Source: Sphingobacteriaceae bacterium UBA6709
Lineage (GTDB): Bacteria; Bacteroidota; Bacteroidia; Sphingobacteriales; Sphingobacteriaceae
Length of the DNA: 43,038 bases
Assembly (NCBI GenBank): GCA_002454425.1
Contig: DKIV01000012.1
Location: 81,779 to 124,816 of the forward strand
Reading direction: 5' to 3'
The position numbers and the translations under genes are program-made. Positions within the stretch are counted from its first letter, which is position 1. Every line of letters begins with the position of its first letter. Positions 17,103 through 26,674 of the stretch are shown in pieces. Under the pieces are notes generated by a model. The model searched no databases and was not told the DNA's origin. It was given only the letters and a program-made list of their open reading frames with translations.

Positions 17103-20093
17103 ATGAATTCAAAATTATCAAATTCGGCGAAGCTCATAGCCTTCGCCCTATTCCTGACGCCCGTACATCAACTGTTAGCACAACAGATCGTGGTAAAAGG
17201 CGTCGTAGCCGACCGATTGGGAATGCCCCTACCGGGAGTGAACGTCAAGGCTGAAAACATCAGAACCAATCAGGTGAATACCACGCGGAGTTCGAATCAG
17301 GGACTCTTTAATCTTAGCAACCTCAAAGCCGGAGGTCCCTATCGGTTTATTTTCAGCTCCATTGGCTTCAAGGCTGATACCCTATCGGGATACGTACTAA
17401 AAGAAGGGCAACAGGTGTCGCTGAATGTTAAGCTAAAAGAACAGTCAAATAGTCTCCAGGAAGTTGTCATTGGATATGGAACAAGCAAAAGAAATCAAAT
17501 TACAGGATCTGTGAGTTCAGTAAGTCCGGACGACTTCAATCGCGGGGTAGTGAGTTCGCCGGGTCAGCTTTTGCAAGGAAAAGTTGCGGGCTTAAACATC
17601 ACGAGAAGCGGCAATCCCAATGATCGCCCGGCAGTAATCCTGCGAGGGCCATCAAGCTTTAGAGAGGGTGCTCAGGAACCTTTTTACGTAATAGACGGTG
17701 TACCTGGAGCGTCCATTGATCTTATCGCGCCTGATGATATCATTAACATGGAGGTATTAAAAGATGCCTCGGCGACAGCAATCTATGGATCGAGAGCAGC
17801 GAATGGGGTTATCATCGTCAATACGCGTCGCGCCGGAGGCTTAAGACCAAGCCTGAGCTACAGCTCGTACATGGCTACGGAATCAATATCAAACAAGATA
17901 GACATGGCTTCAGGCGATCAGTTACGTGCTTATCTTTCGGAAAATGGAAAGACGCTTGACGACATAAATAACGATACTACGAATACCAACTGGCTGGATC
18001 AGGTGACCAGAACCGGATTTTCTCACAATCAGAACCTGAGCTTTGCCGCTGGTGGCGAGAATTCATCCTATAACGCAAGCGTAAATTATTTTGACAATCA
18101 GGGAATTATTAAAACGTCGGCGTTGGAGCGCTTCATTGTTCGTGCGGGCACAGAACAACGTATGTTTGATAACAGACTTAAGCTGAACCTCAATATTACG
18201 AACAGCAGCACTACCAATGATCGAATAGTTTCCCAGGTATATAACAACATGTACACTTATCTGCCTACGGTTCGGGTAAAAAACCCCAATGGCGCCTATA
18301 CGGAAGATTACTCGCGCACAACAGGTACAGGCGGGTACTATAATCCGGTAGCTCTTCTTTACAACAATACCCTTCAGGGGAAAACAGACCTATATCTGGT
18401 AAATGGATCAGCCAAGATAAATATACTCAGAGGATTATCCTTTACAACCATGGCGTCAATGCAGCGCGAGCAGGTAAACGAAAATTTATACTATAACCGA
18501 TCCTCAATGCTTGCGCAGGGTCTGAATGGCTACGCGCAGCGTTCGGCCGTGAAAAACACGCAGGAGGTACTGGAAGGATATTTCAATTATGACCGCACAT
18601 TTGGAGACCACAACATCAAATTACTGGCGGGCTACTCATGGCAGGAAAACCGCAATGGCGACGGATTTCAAGCCTCAGCTCAGAATTTCACGTCCGATGA
18701 TCTTCTATGGAATAACATGGGCTTAAGTAACGGCAACGGCAATACGGTGGTCAATTATGGCAATATCAACATATCGACGTTGCGCTTAATATCATTTTAC
18801 GGGCGTGCTATTTACGATTACAAGGGTAAGTATATTGTACAAGCCTCCTTACGCCGCGATGGCTCTTCTGCCTTTGGTGTGAACAATCGCTGGGGAATGT
18901 TTCCTTCGGCGTCTGTAGCCTGGAATATTGATCAGGAGGATTTTATGGATAGCCAGCGTTTATTTAACTCGCTGCGTTTACGCGCGGGCTATGGTGTGTC
19001 TGGAAATTCTGTAGGATTTGACGCTTATACGGCAAGACTCATCTATGGAGCGCAGTCGTCTACCTATTTCTATTATAATGGGAAATGGGTTACCGCCATT
19101 GGACCAATCCAAAATGATAATCCTAATCTTCAATGGGAACGGACAGCAACTATAAACTTGGGGCTAGACTTCCGGATGTTTGATGACAGGATATCTGGAA
19201 CATTGGAATTTTATAATAAAAAGACCTCTGACCTTATAGCACCATATAATGTTTCTACAACCCAGTATCCATACAACGTTCTCACTGCCAATGTTGGCGA
19301 AATGACCAATAAAGGCGTGGAGTTTACGTTAAATGCAACTCCCATTAAAACGCGCGCCTTCAGCTGGACAACTGGAATAAATCTATCGCATAACAAAAAT
19401 GAGATTACGTCAATTTCCAACGATTTGTTTCAGGCGGAGCAGTTCTATACTGCAAACTTTGGTGGCAGGGGCCAGTCGGGCATCAACGGATTTCAGGTGA
19501 TTAAAGAAGGACAACCTCTGGGCTCCTTTTATACGCTGCGCTATGCCGGAAAAAATGAAAATGGCGTTTCCATGTTTTACGATGCAGAGGGCAATGCTTC
19601 AATATCCAACACAGGCTTCGAACATTTTGCTATCACCGGCTCGGCACAACCAAAGCTGCTATACGGATGGAACAATTCCTTCCGCTATAAGAAGTTTGAT
19701 TTTAACTTCTTTATTCGCGGCGTTTATGGCAACAAAATACTCAACGCCACGCTCGCTGATATGAATGCCCCTATCTATGCGCACCAAACGAACATTCCGG
19801 TAATGACACTTGGCGAATCAATGAGTGATAACACGGCTCAGTTCGTCTCCGATCGTTATGTTGAAAGCGGATCTTACCTGCGCCTGGATAATGCAACGCT
19901 GGGTTATACATTCCAGTTCAAAAATAACAGGAGCCTTCGGGTTTACACATCGGCAAATAACTTATTCCTGATAACAGATTACCGCGGTGTTGACCCGGAG
20001 ATCAACATGGCTGGTCAAACACCGGGAATAGACTATCGCAACTTCTACCCCAAAACACGTTCTTTTCTTTTTGGCCTAAACGTAAACCTTTAA
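17103..20093 (+). CDS. SusC/RagA-family TonB-dependent transporter (ECF/FecR-linked)
   Basis: This 996-residue outer-membrane transporter has a signal peptide ending at about HQLLA-QQ (residue 26/27). A carboxypeptidase-regulatory-like domain (VKGVVADRLGMPLPGVNVKA) comes next, then the SusC linker LQEVVIGYGTSKRNQITGSV. The plug has PFYVIDGVPG and EVLKDASATAIYGSRAANG, and the barrel ends FLFGLNVNL. It lacks the N-terminal STN domain that many FecR-coupled receptors use to signal; the only STN-like module nearby is the DUF4974 of FecR. It is 14 bp upstream of SusD. The downstream phosphatase suggests a phosphorylated ligand, but that is inference. Two paralogous SusC genes in this window differ clearly in length and sequence. 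Confidence 0.96.
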   Translation: MNSKLSNSAKLIAFALFLTPVHQLLAQQIVVKGVVADRLGMPLPGVNVKAENIRTNQVNTTRSSNQGLFNLSNLKAGGPYRFIFSSIGFKADTLSGYVLKEGQQVSLNVKLKEQSNSLQEVVIGYGTSKRNQITGSVSSVSPDDFNRGVVSSPGQLLQGKVAGLNITRSGNPNDRPAVILRGPSSFREGAQEPFYVIDGVPGASIDLIAPDDIINMEVLKDASATAIYGSRAANGVIIVNTRRAGGLRPSLSYSSYMATESISNKIDMASGDQLRAYLSENGKTLDDINNDTTNTNWLDQVTRTGFSHNQNLSFAAGGENSSYNASVNYFDNQGIIKTSALERFIVRAGTEQRMFDNRLKLNLNITNSSTTNDRIVSQVYNNMYTYLPTVRVKNPNGAYTEDYSRTTGTGGYYNPVALLYNNTLQGKTDLYLVNGSAKINILRGLSFTTMASMQREQVNENLYYNRSSMLAQGLNGYAQRSAVKNTQEVLEGYFNYDRTFGDHNIKLLAGYSWQENRNGDGFQASAQNFTSDDLLWNNMGLSNGNGNTVVNYGNINISTLRLISFYGRAIYDYKGKYIVQASLRRDGSSAFGVNNRWGMFPSASVAWNIDQEDFMDSQRLFNSLRLRAGYGVSGNSVGFDAYTARLIYGAQSSTYFYYNGKWVTAIGPIQNDNPNLQWERTATINLGLDFRMFDDRISGTLEFYNKKTSDLIAPYNVSTTQYPYNVLTANVGEMTNKGVEFTLNATPIKTRAFSWTTGINLSHNKNEITSISNDLFQAEQFYTANFGGRGQSGINGFQVIKEGQPLGSFYTLRYAGKNENGVSMFYDAEGNASISNTGFEHFAITGSAQPKLLYGWNNSFRYKKFDFNFFIRGVYGNKILNATLADMNAPIYAHQTNIPVMTLGESMSDNTAQFVSDRYVESGSYLRLDNATLGYTFQFKNNRSLRVYTSANNLFLITDYRGVDPEINMAGQTPGIDYRNFYPKTRSFLFGLNVNL

Positions 20094-20107
20094 CAGCAAC
20101 AAATACC

Positions 20108-21628
20108 ATGAAAAAACATATAAATATCGTTCTTGCAACAGCACTTTTTATGAGCAGCTGTACCAGTCTTGAGGTGGATGTAGAGTCGCAGCTTACAAGC
20201 GACAACTTCCCCAAATCACAAGAGTCCTTCGTTTCTGCTACTGGAACAATCTATAAGAAGTTTACCGAAACCTACGGTGTAGGTTACTGGCGTACTCAGG
20301 AGTTAACTACTGATGAAGCCATTATTACCGCCCGAAATGGCGGATATTATGATCAGGGACGATATATCTCTATGCACAAGCATAGCTGGAATGCTGCAGA
20401 CCCTTCCGTGCAGTCGACATGGGAATGGGGATACTCTTGCATCAGCGACGCGAACCGTGTGCTTAACCTTCTGGAACGTGCAGAGGAGAGCGATCTGAAG
20501 CGACAATTTGTAAATGAGGTAAGAACTATGCGCGCGCTGTTTTACTTCTATATGATGGATCTATATGGCAACGTGCCAATAACAAGTTTCGGTAGCGCAG
20601 AGACGGCGAAACAGTCGACCCGCCCGGAAGTATTCAGCTTCATTGAGAAAGAGCTTCTGGAAGTTGCTGAGGGGCTTGCCGCGCCGGCAACGGTAACGCA
20701 GGAGTATTACGGAAGACCAACTAAATGGATGGCTTATGCGATGCTTCAAAAGCTATACCTGAACGCTCAATACTACATTGGCACGCAACGCTACGCGGAA
20801 TCTATAAGCTATGGTGACAAAATCATGAACGAATCGCGTCTGGCGCTTGTATCTGACTACAATTCATTATTTGCAGCTAATAACGGCCCGAACAGCGAGA
20901 CGATATTCGCTGCTGTTTATGACGCTAACTATTCTCCAGGGAATGCCGTTACACGGTACACCTTACACAGCACATTGCGCGCAAAATACAATTTGCCTTT
21001 TAGTCCAAGTAATGCCATGTGTACTATTCAGGAATTCTTCTCGACATTTAACCTGACTGGCGATGTACGCAATAATACCTGGTTGTCCGGTCCGCAGTTT
21101 CTAGCTGACGGAGTTACCCGAATTATGAATGGGTCCTCACAGTTGAATTTTACCCCGGAAATTGTAATCGTTGACGAGCCGACCATGGATGTGGGACCGG
21201 AAGTGAACGGCATTTCACGTGGTGTACGCTCTATAAAGTACTTCCCGGATCCCAATACAAATAGCAGCACTCGTTTTCAGAATAATGACATGCCGGTATT
21301 TCGTCTTGCTGACGTACAGCTGATGAAGGCAGAAGCCTTACTACGTAGCGGTGGAGATATAAATACAGCAATCACACTGGTGAACAACATCAGGAGCCGC
21401 GCGAAAGCGCCACTCCTTAACACTCTTAGCCTCGATGATATTCTGAAAGAAAGAGGCCGTGAGTTTGCCTGGGAGGCCTGGCGCCGTAATGACCTGATTC
21501 GTTTTGGTCGCTATGAAGGAAAATGGGCCTTTAAACCAGGAAACGAGGGCGAACACCTTAGAATCTTCCCTATTCCGGCAACGGAACTTGTGTTAAACTC
21601 AAACTTAAAACAGAACCCCGGTTACTAA
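20108..21628 (+). CDS. SusD/RagB-family nutrient-binding lipoprotein
   Basis: This 506-residue surface lipoprotein partners the SusC encoded 14 bp upstream. It has a short lipoprotein signal with LFMSSC (Cys18) and a mature N-terminus rich in acidic and serine residues (TSLEVDVESQ). SusD features include VRTMRALFYFYMMDLYGNVPI, a TPR-type helix pair, PTKWMAYAMLQKLYLNAQYY, and a C-terminal RLADVQLMKAEALLRSGG with GREFAWEAWRRNDLIRFGRY. Length is normal for the family. Its stop is one base before the ATG of the phosphatase gene, so the two are translationally coupled. That coupling is the strongest hint that the ligand is a phosphate ester. Confidence 0.95.
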   Translation: MKKHINIVLATALFMSSCTSLEVDVESQLTSDNFPKSQESFVSATGTIYKKFTETYGVGYWRTQELTTDEAIITARNGGYYDQGRYISMHKHSWNAADPSVQSTWEWGYSCISDANRVLNLLERAEESDLKRQFVNEVRTMRALFYFYMMDLYGNVPITSFGSAETAKQSTRPEVFSFIEKELLEVAEGLAAPATVTQEYYGRPTKWMAYAMLQKLYLNAQYYIGTQRYAESISYGDKIMNESRLALVSDYNSLFAANNGPNSETIFAAVYDANYSPGNAVTRYTLHSTLRAKYNLPFSPSNAMCTIQEFFSTFNLTGDVRNNTWLSGPQFLADGVTRIMNGSSQLNFTPEIVIVDEPTMDVGPEVNGISRGVRSIKYFPDPNTNSSTRFQNNDMPVFRLADVQLMKAEALLRSGGDINTAITLVNNIRSRAKAPLLNTLSLDDILKERGREFAWEAWRRNDLIRFGRYEGKWAFKPGNEGEHLRIFPIPATELVLNSNLKQNPGY

Positions 21629-21629
21629 C

Positions 21630-22637
21630 ATGAAAAGAAGAGATTTTGTAAAAAGCTCGGCGCTGACGGTAGTTGGCGCCAGCTTACTAGGCCCTTCTGA
21701 CGTCCTTGCCAGTGGCTGCGTCACTCAGCTTGAAAGCGAAGATATAGCTCCCGACGCTGCTTTGCGGGATGAAAAATACAACCTGCATTTCTTAGCTCTT
21801 GGCGATTGGGGGCGCAATGGCGCGGACCATCAACTTCAGGTTGCCAAACAACTCGGTAACTGGGCTACCGAAAACCCTAACGATTTTATTGTAGCACTTG
21901 GTGACAACTTTTATCCAAGTGGAGTAACGAGTGAACACGATCCTTTGTGGCATTATTCATTTGAAAACATCTACACGGATTTCAAATTACAATGGGATTG
22001 GTATCCTATTCTAGGCAATCATGACTACAAATCAGATCCAGATGCTCAGGTACGCTATAGCAACATTAGTCGCCGTTGGAAGATGCCGGCGCGATACTAT
22101 TCAAAAGAAGTCTCATTAGGACACGATAACGGCACGCTATTGATGCTATTCATTGACACCAACCCACTTATCCCCGAATTTTATAATAACAAAGAATATG
22201 GTCCCTTCGTTGCAGGACAGGCTCCGGAGAAGCAGCTGGAATGGATTGAAGAGACTTTACGAAACGCCTCTCCTAACGTGCGCTGGAAAATGGTGATAGG
22301 CCATCACCCTATATATACTGTTGGACCCAGGATTAAGAACTATGATACACTGGCTGTGCGTAAGGTCTTAAGAGGAATCTTTGAAAAACATAAGGTGGAT
22401 ATTTATCTATCCGGACATGATCACTCGCTGCAACATTTAAAGACCGATGACTTCACTCATCAGTTTATCTCAGGAGCCGGATCTGAAATTACCCCTGTAA
22501 GTAGCGGGGTGTCCTACAGCAAGTTTGAGGCCGCGGACTATGGATTCATGTATTTCTCATTAAACAGCAAAAGTGTAAACGTGAAGGTAATCAACCATGA
22601 AGGACGTCAATTATACCAAACCACTTTAAATAAATAA
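21630..22637 (+). CDS. Tat-exported purple acid phosphatase-like metallophosphoesterase
   Basis: This 335-residue calcineurin-like phosphoesterase is closest in pattern to tartrate-resistant (ACP5-type) purple acid phosphatases, which release phosphate from monoesters with a di-metal centre. The N-terminus MKRRDFVKSSALTVVGASLL is a Tat signal (RRDFVK), so the folded metalloenzyme is exported. The five metal motifs are all present in order: GDWG, GDNFY (with the tyrosine typical of purple phosphatases), GNHD, GHHP and GHDH. It begins one base after the susD stop and ends just before a strong hairpin, so it is the last gene of the ECF-controlled operon. A role in removing phosphate from the imported or captured substrate is inferred from context. 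Confidence 0.9.
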   Translation: MKRRDFVKSSALTVVGASLLGPSDVLASGCVTQLESEDIAPDAALRDEKYNLHFLALGDWGRNGADHQLQVAKQLGNWATENPNDFIVALGDNFYPSGVTSEHDPLWHYSFENIYTDFKLQWDWYPILGNHDYKSDPDAQVRYSNISRRWKMPARYYSKEVSLGHDNGTLLMLFIDTNPLIPEFYNNKEYGPFVAGQAPEKQLEWIEETLRNASPNVRWKMVIGHHPIYTVGPRIKNYDTLAVRKVLRGIFEKHKVDIYLSGHDHSLQHLKTDDFTHQFISGAGSEITPVSSGVSYSKFEAADYGFMYFSLNSKSVNVKVINHEGRQLYQTTLNK

Positions 22638-22652
22638 ATGCTGATAATTAAA

Positions 22653-22691
22653 ACAGACGGTCGGGTATCCTTTTGGGATACCGCCGTCTGT
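22653..22691. terminator. Bidirectional hairpin terminator between convergent genes
   Basis: ACAGACGG plus CGGGTATCC on the left (22653-22670) pairs with GGATACCG plus CCGTCTGT on the right (to 22691), with one unpaired base in the left arm and a TTTTG-type loop. AT-rich sequence flanks both sides. It lies in the 59-bp gap between the convergent phosphatase and SpoIIAA-like genes and can serve both. Confidence 0.8.
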
Positions 22692-22696
22692 ATTAA

Positions 22697-23068
22697 TTAT
22701 TCATCTTTACTACTTACCCAAGCAATAGCTTCGTTTAGTTCAGAATGTTCGAACCCTCGCGCTTCGCCCGGACTCACATAGCTGAATACATTCGTAAACT
22801 TTTCAACGGCCTTTTGGTCCGTAACAATCGCCATCTTCTTCCATTGCGTAAAATGTTTTATCCCGGCAACTAAATCCTGCCACCAGGCACCTGCTGTAAA
22901 CTGTTCAACGGGGGTATCTAGAACCAAAATGTAATATATTTCACCATACTGTGCCGCCAGTCTGTCTAAACCGGGTAATAGCACACTTTTCAAATCATTG
23001 TCCTCCACTTCCTGCGAAGCACGAACGCCTAACACATGGGCAGGCAGATTGCTCATCAACTGTAACAT
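22697..23068 (-). CDS. SpoIIAA-like (STAS-fold) protein
   Basis: This 123-residue soluble protein matches the SpoIIAA-like family: a VLGVRASQEVEDNDLKSVL start, a central beta strand IYYILVLDTP, and WKKMAIVTDQKAVEKFTNVF followed by a C-terminal ELNEAIAWV helix. Members are small, usually single-domain and of poorly defined function; a role in lipid binding or regulation has been proposed for the fold. It lies 72 bp downstream of the helicase gene in the same direction and could be co-transcribed, though nothing functional links them. There is no signal peptide or membrane segment. Confidence 0.8.
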   Translation of the reverse strand: MLQLMSNLPAHVLGVRASQEVEDNDLKSVLLPGLDRLAAQYGEIYYILVLDTPVEQFTAGAWWQDLVAGIKHFTQWKKMAIVTDQKAVEKFTNVFSYVSPGEARGFEHSELNEAIAWVSSKDE

Positions 23069-23140
23069 ATGTTTTCTTTTTTATATAACAGAAACCACCT
23101 CACCAGGTTTGGGGCGTCATTATTTAACTGATACAGCCTC

Positions 23141-24688
23141 TTAGGCCGACAGCGCGGTGACTAACGCGGGATCTCTCAAATTTTTTCTAACGAAAAGCTT
23201 TTCTATCAGGAAGCGTAACTTCGACTTATAATCCTCTTCAAGCCAGTTAAGATAGTTTTTCGTCACTCGCCCAAGACACTTTCCATATTGCTTTACCCTC
23301 CAGAGAATTTCTTTGTCCAATTTCTCAATCAAGGCATGAGCTTCGGCTACACTTTGACTATTCTCCAGAACCATTAAAGCATGTTGTCTAATGGAAGCCT
23401 GCACCACAGTTTTCGGTTTCTTCTGCATATCCAGCGCCTTATAATAAGCCTGCTGAACATCAAAAGACACCTGCCGAGAATTCGGAAAAAGTTCCTTAAG
23501 ATGCAATGGGATATGATGTGCTTCATATTCAGAACGGCTATGCATAGCCTGATAGTAGGCCTCCGGTCTTTCAAAAACAAGCTTCCAATCAATTTCCGCT
23601 TCCCATGCTCCAAAGCGTTCCACATTATTTCCTAAGTCAATAATATTAAAAGTCTTCTTATGCGGAAGCTTGCGCGAAGCGCGCCCAATCATCTGGTGAT
23701 ATAAAGTAAGTGAGGTTGTAGCTCGGTTCAAGATAACGGTTTGTACGGCGGGCTCGTCAAAACCGGTGGTTAAAAGCGATACCGAGGTAAGGATGGCGCC
23801 CCGGGTCTTCTTAAACCAATGTAGAATATCGGCACGATCCGAGGGACTAGTATGATTATCAAGATGTTTTATCGTATATCCAGCGTCTTCAAAGTACTTG
23901 CAAACAGCGCGCGAAGCGAAAATGCCATTATTAAAGATAAGCGTCTTTTTACCCCTCGAATGAGCTTCGTAAGTATTTAGCAAGAGCTCAAGCATTGGCG
24001 GCGACGTGTAAAGTTCGTCAGAAGATCCCTGTGTAAAATCTCCTTGCAATCCTGTCTTTAAGGTATTCAACTCAACGTCATAACACAGCGTTTTAGGTCT
24101 GGCCAAAAACCCTTGGGATACAAGAGATGCTATACTTTCGCCCAACACCAGTTCATCATAGCTTTTATTCATTGGCAAATTGATATCGGAACTGAGCGGC
24201 GTTGCCGTAACGCCAATAACTCTTGCATTTTTAAACCTCTTAAGAAGCTTGTGAAAAGAATTGTGATGCGCCTCGTCGATTATTAAAAGCCCAATATCAT
24301 CCGTCCTTATTTCGCCACTCCTGATTCTGTTTTTCAACGTTTCCACCATCGCGACGAAGCAGCTATACCTATCATTCTTCTTTTGCGACTTAAATTCACG
24401 GTCGATCACCTTATTCTTTATGCCAACTTTTTTCATCGTTGCCGACGTTTGTTTGCAAAGTTCCACACGGTGAGTTAACACCATCACTTTAGTATTATAT
24501 CTGAGAATAAACCGACTTGCGATTTCTGAGAAAATTACTGTTTTCCCCGCGCCTGTAGGAAGCTGATATAATAATCGTGATGAAGGCCGGGCTGCCTGCA
24601 TCTTAGCAAACAACTCATCTATAGCCGATTGCTGATATGGATGTAATATAAACCCTGAAGGCTTACTCTTATTGCTAATCATTTTCAT
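23141..24688 (-). CDS. SF2 DEAD/DEAH-box helicase
   Basis: This 515-residue superfamily 2 helicase shows a Q-like LHPYQQSAIDELF, Walker A PTGAGKT at 44-50, DEAH at 138-141, GVTATP (motif III-like), LTTGFDEP (motif V) and HQMIGRASR (motif VI). The type resembles the RadD/SSL2-like ATP-dependent helicases of DNA repair or restriction-type complexes. It has a C-terminal ~130-residue basic, helical extension that I do not recognise. No nuclease or methylase neighbours are present, so I would not call it a restriction system. Two ATGs (24688 and 24682) are both plausible. The gene lies 238 bp downstream of the GH28 gene and is not clearly in an operon with it. Confidence 0.88.
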   Translation of the reverse strand: MKMISNKSKPSGFILHPYQQSAIDELFAKMQAARPSSRLLYQLPTGAGKTVIFSEIASRFILRYNTKVMVLTHRVELCKQTSATMKKVGIKNKVIDREFKSQKKNDRYSCFVAMVETLKNRIRSGEIRTDDIGLLIIDEAHHNSFHKLLKRFKNARVIGVTATPLSSDINLPMNKSYDELVLGESIASLVSQGFLARPKTLCYDVELNTLKTGLQGDFTQGSSDELYTSPPMLELLLNTYEAHSRGKKTLIFNNGIFASRAVCKYFEDAGYTIKHLDNHTSPSDRADILHWFKKTRGAILTSVSLLTTGFDEPAVQTVILNRATTSLTLYHQMIGRASRKLPHKKTFNIIDLGNNVERFGAWEAEIDWKLVFERPEAYYQAMHSRSEYEAHHIPLHLKELFPNSRQVSFDVQQAYYKALDMQKKPKTVVQASIRQHALMVLENSQSVAEAHALIEKLDKEILWRVKQYGKCLGRVTKNYLNWLEEDYKSKLRFLIEKLFVRKNLRDPALVTALSA

Positions 24689-24903
24689 AGATAGTTATGT
24701 GGCATTTAGTGGCTTTCTAAGGCTTACCGCTGTAGCCGTCATTAGTGTCAGATATTCATAAAGCAAAGAACTTGCCAAGCTATTAATCAGAGCACAAAAA
24801 CAACTCAACAAGCTTACTTACTGACACATACAAACAACACCAACAAAAAAATGATCTAAAAAATGATTTCTTTCCCAAACACTCAATGGTCAAACAAATG
24901 ATC

Positions 24904-24924
24904 GCCGGTACTGAAAGGACCGGC
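24904..24924 (-). terminator. Hairpin just downstream of GH28
   Basis: GCCGGT (24904-24909) and ACCGGC (24919-24924) form a 6-bp GC-rich stem with a 9-base loop immediately after the GH28 stop. In the minus-strand direction the following sequence (GATCATTTGTTTG) is only moderately T-rich. This is a plausible but weak intrinsic terminator. Confidence 0.45.
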
Positions 24925-24926
24925 AA

Positions 24927-26324
24927 TTACCGTACGACAAAACCATTAATAAACTTATTCTGTAAACGCTGCTCAGCAGCATTTTTGAGAGATACACCTG
25001 TTAACGACACCTTTTGTATTGGCAATGCCTCATTACCGTTAATTCGCGTGAGGAACTTAGCACTGTCGGCTGAGATATTTTCCAGGGAAATCCCCTCAAT
25101 AGGGGTAAGACGCCGTGTAACCGTCGGAACTAAGCTCCTCCATTGATAAAGAACATCGGTATCTATGCCAAGGACGCCTTCATGCAATTTTCCGGCCTTC
25201 ACATTTCGCATGATAATATTCTTTACAAATCCTCCCATACGTTCATTGGTCTTGATGAACATAAGATGCATTAGTTTATCATTTTCAGGGGCTACCTGAC
25301 AATTCTCTATTAAAACGTTTTCGATCCCTCCCGATAATTCCGACCCGATAGCTACCAGCTGGTGTCCCTCCTTTACCAGGCAATTACGAATTACAATATT
25401 TCTGGACGGCGTTTTCAAATGCCAACCCTCTGGGTTGCGACCGGACTTGATGGCAATGGCATCGTCGCCCTGATCGAAAACGCAGTTTTCAACCAAAATA
25501 TTCTGACTCATTTCCGGATCTATACCATCATTATTATGTCCGTGAGCTCTGATATCAAGTCCGCGTACCACAACATCCTTACATAGATAGAGATGAACAG
25601 TCCAAAAAGGACTGTTTCTGATCTTCAGATCCTGAAGTAATACCTTTGAACAGCGATTAAACTGGATAAAATGAGGTCGCAAATTTGACGAGTCATTCAC
25701 CATGTTACGCTTCGCCGGAGGCACACCATCCTGAGCCCAATTATACAGGCGTTTTATACTTGCCATATGTTGTGGAGGCCTGGGAAACCACTTTCGCCAA
25801 TACTCCATATCCGCCCGGATTTCTCCTTTTCCGGTGATAGCCACATTTTCAACTTCAAAAGCGTAAATAAGTGGCGAGTAGTTGTAGCATTCCAATCCTT
25901 CCCAAGAGGTAAATACTGCAGGGAGATAATCGGCAGGATCAGCTGAGAATACAAGTGTAGCTCCTTCAGAGATATGAAGATTTACATTACTCTTAAGGTG
26001 AATTTTCTTACACTGCCATTCTCCGGGAGGAATAATAACATTTCCTCCTTTCACGCTAGCCAAAGAAATAGCCTTAGCAATGGCTGCCGCGTTCTTTTCC
26101 TTATCGCCAGCAACAGCACCGTAGTCCGTAATAGGAAAACTTGCACATCCAGAAAAGTCAGGATTAAGTATCGCTGGCATATTAAAAGGAGTTCTTACCG
26201 CTACCTTTTTCAATACTGGCCCGGTTTGAGCGGACACCGGCCCATTGATAAATAAGGAGAATAGCATGGAAAACAGCAATAACAATTTTAGGTATTGCCT
26301 GCAGGATGGATGGTATATGCGCAT
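24927..26324 (-). CDS. GH28 family polygalacturonase-like enzyme
   Basis: This 465-residue exported right-handed beta-helix enzyme cleaves or trims galacturonan-type pectin backbones in characterised relatives. A signal peptide spans about residues 1-33 (LLLLFSMLFSLFINGPVSAQ). GH28 hallmarks are NNDGIDPE (the NTD-like catalytic motif), QGDDAIAIKSG with the paired catalytic aspartates, EGHQLVAIGSELSGG (the GHG-like histidine motif) and FIKTNERMGG (the RIK-like substrate motif). The N-terminal DYGAVAGDKEKNAAAIAKAI is typical of exo-acting bacterial GH28s. It stands alone, divergent from the S9 peptidase, but may act with the GH105/DUF2264 PUL. Exo or endo action cannot be decided here. Confidence 0.93.
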   Translation of the reverse strand: MRIYHPSCRQYLKLLLLFSMLFSLFINGPVSAQTGPVLKKVAVRTPFNMPAILNPDFSGCASFPITDYGAVAGDKEKNAAAIAKAISLASVKGGNVIIPPGEWQCKKIHLKSNVNLHISEGATLVFSADPADYLPAVFTSWEGLECYNYSPLIYAFEVENVAITGKGEIRADMEYWRKWFPRPPQHMASIKRLYNWAQDGVPPAKRNMVNDSSNLRPHFIQFNRCSKVLLQDLKIRNSPFWTVHLYLCKDVVVRGLDIRAHGHNNDGIDPEMSQNILVENCVFDQGDDAIAIKSGRNPEGWHLKTPSRNIVIRNCLVKEGHQLVAIGSELSGGIENVLIENCQVAPENDKLMHLMFIKTNERMGGFVKNIIMRNVKAGKLHEGVLGIDTDVLYQWRSLVPTVTRRLTPIEGISLENISADSAKFLTRINGNEALPIQKVSLTGVSLKNAAEQRLQNKFINGFVVR

Positions 26325-26674
26325 ATGTCTGACTCTTATATTTACAGTAGCAAATTGGCCATTGCACCCCTAGATATTTCTATCAAATTTCCATCGTGGC
26401 TGCCTACTTATTTTTCAGAAAACTGGATAACAAGATTTTATAATTCCTATCTTAAAATTGGGATATCAGATAACAATCCAATATGACAACAACCAACTAT
26501 CTTGTGTCTGCCCCAACGTCTACATATACTACAGGCGCAACAGAAAAATCAACAGAACAATGGTCTAAGCGGGGTCCTTCATATTTGAAGCAAATATTCC
26601 TGAGCGTATTCTACCCTTGCGCTGTAACATCGAGCGGGAAACGCAGTCAGATACTTACTTTAATCTTATAATCA
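26325..26674. other. Divergent promoter region between GH28 and S9 peptidase
   Basis: These 350 bp contain the upstream regions of two divergent genes. A TACTTTAA (26653-26660) just before the peptidase ATG resembles a degenerate -7 element, but no good -33 partner was found. A 62-codon open frame at 26483-26671 looks like chance. No repeat or strong hairpin was seen. Confidence 0.5.

Noticed and set aside
23141..24688. Helicase as part of a restriction or defence island
   Set aside because: No methylase, nuclease or other defence gene is adjacent; neighbours are housekeeping-like.
26483..26671. 62-codon frame before the S9 peptidase
   Set aside because: Low-complexity serine/threonine-rich start and no family resemblance; it ends just before the peptidase ATG and looks like promoter-region chance.
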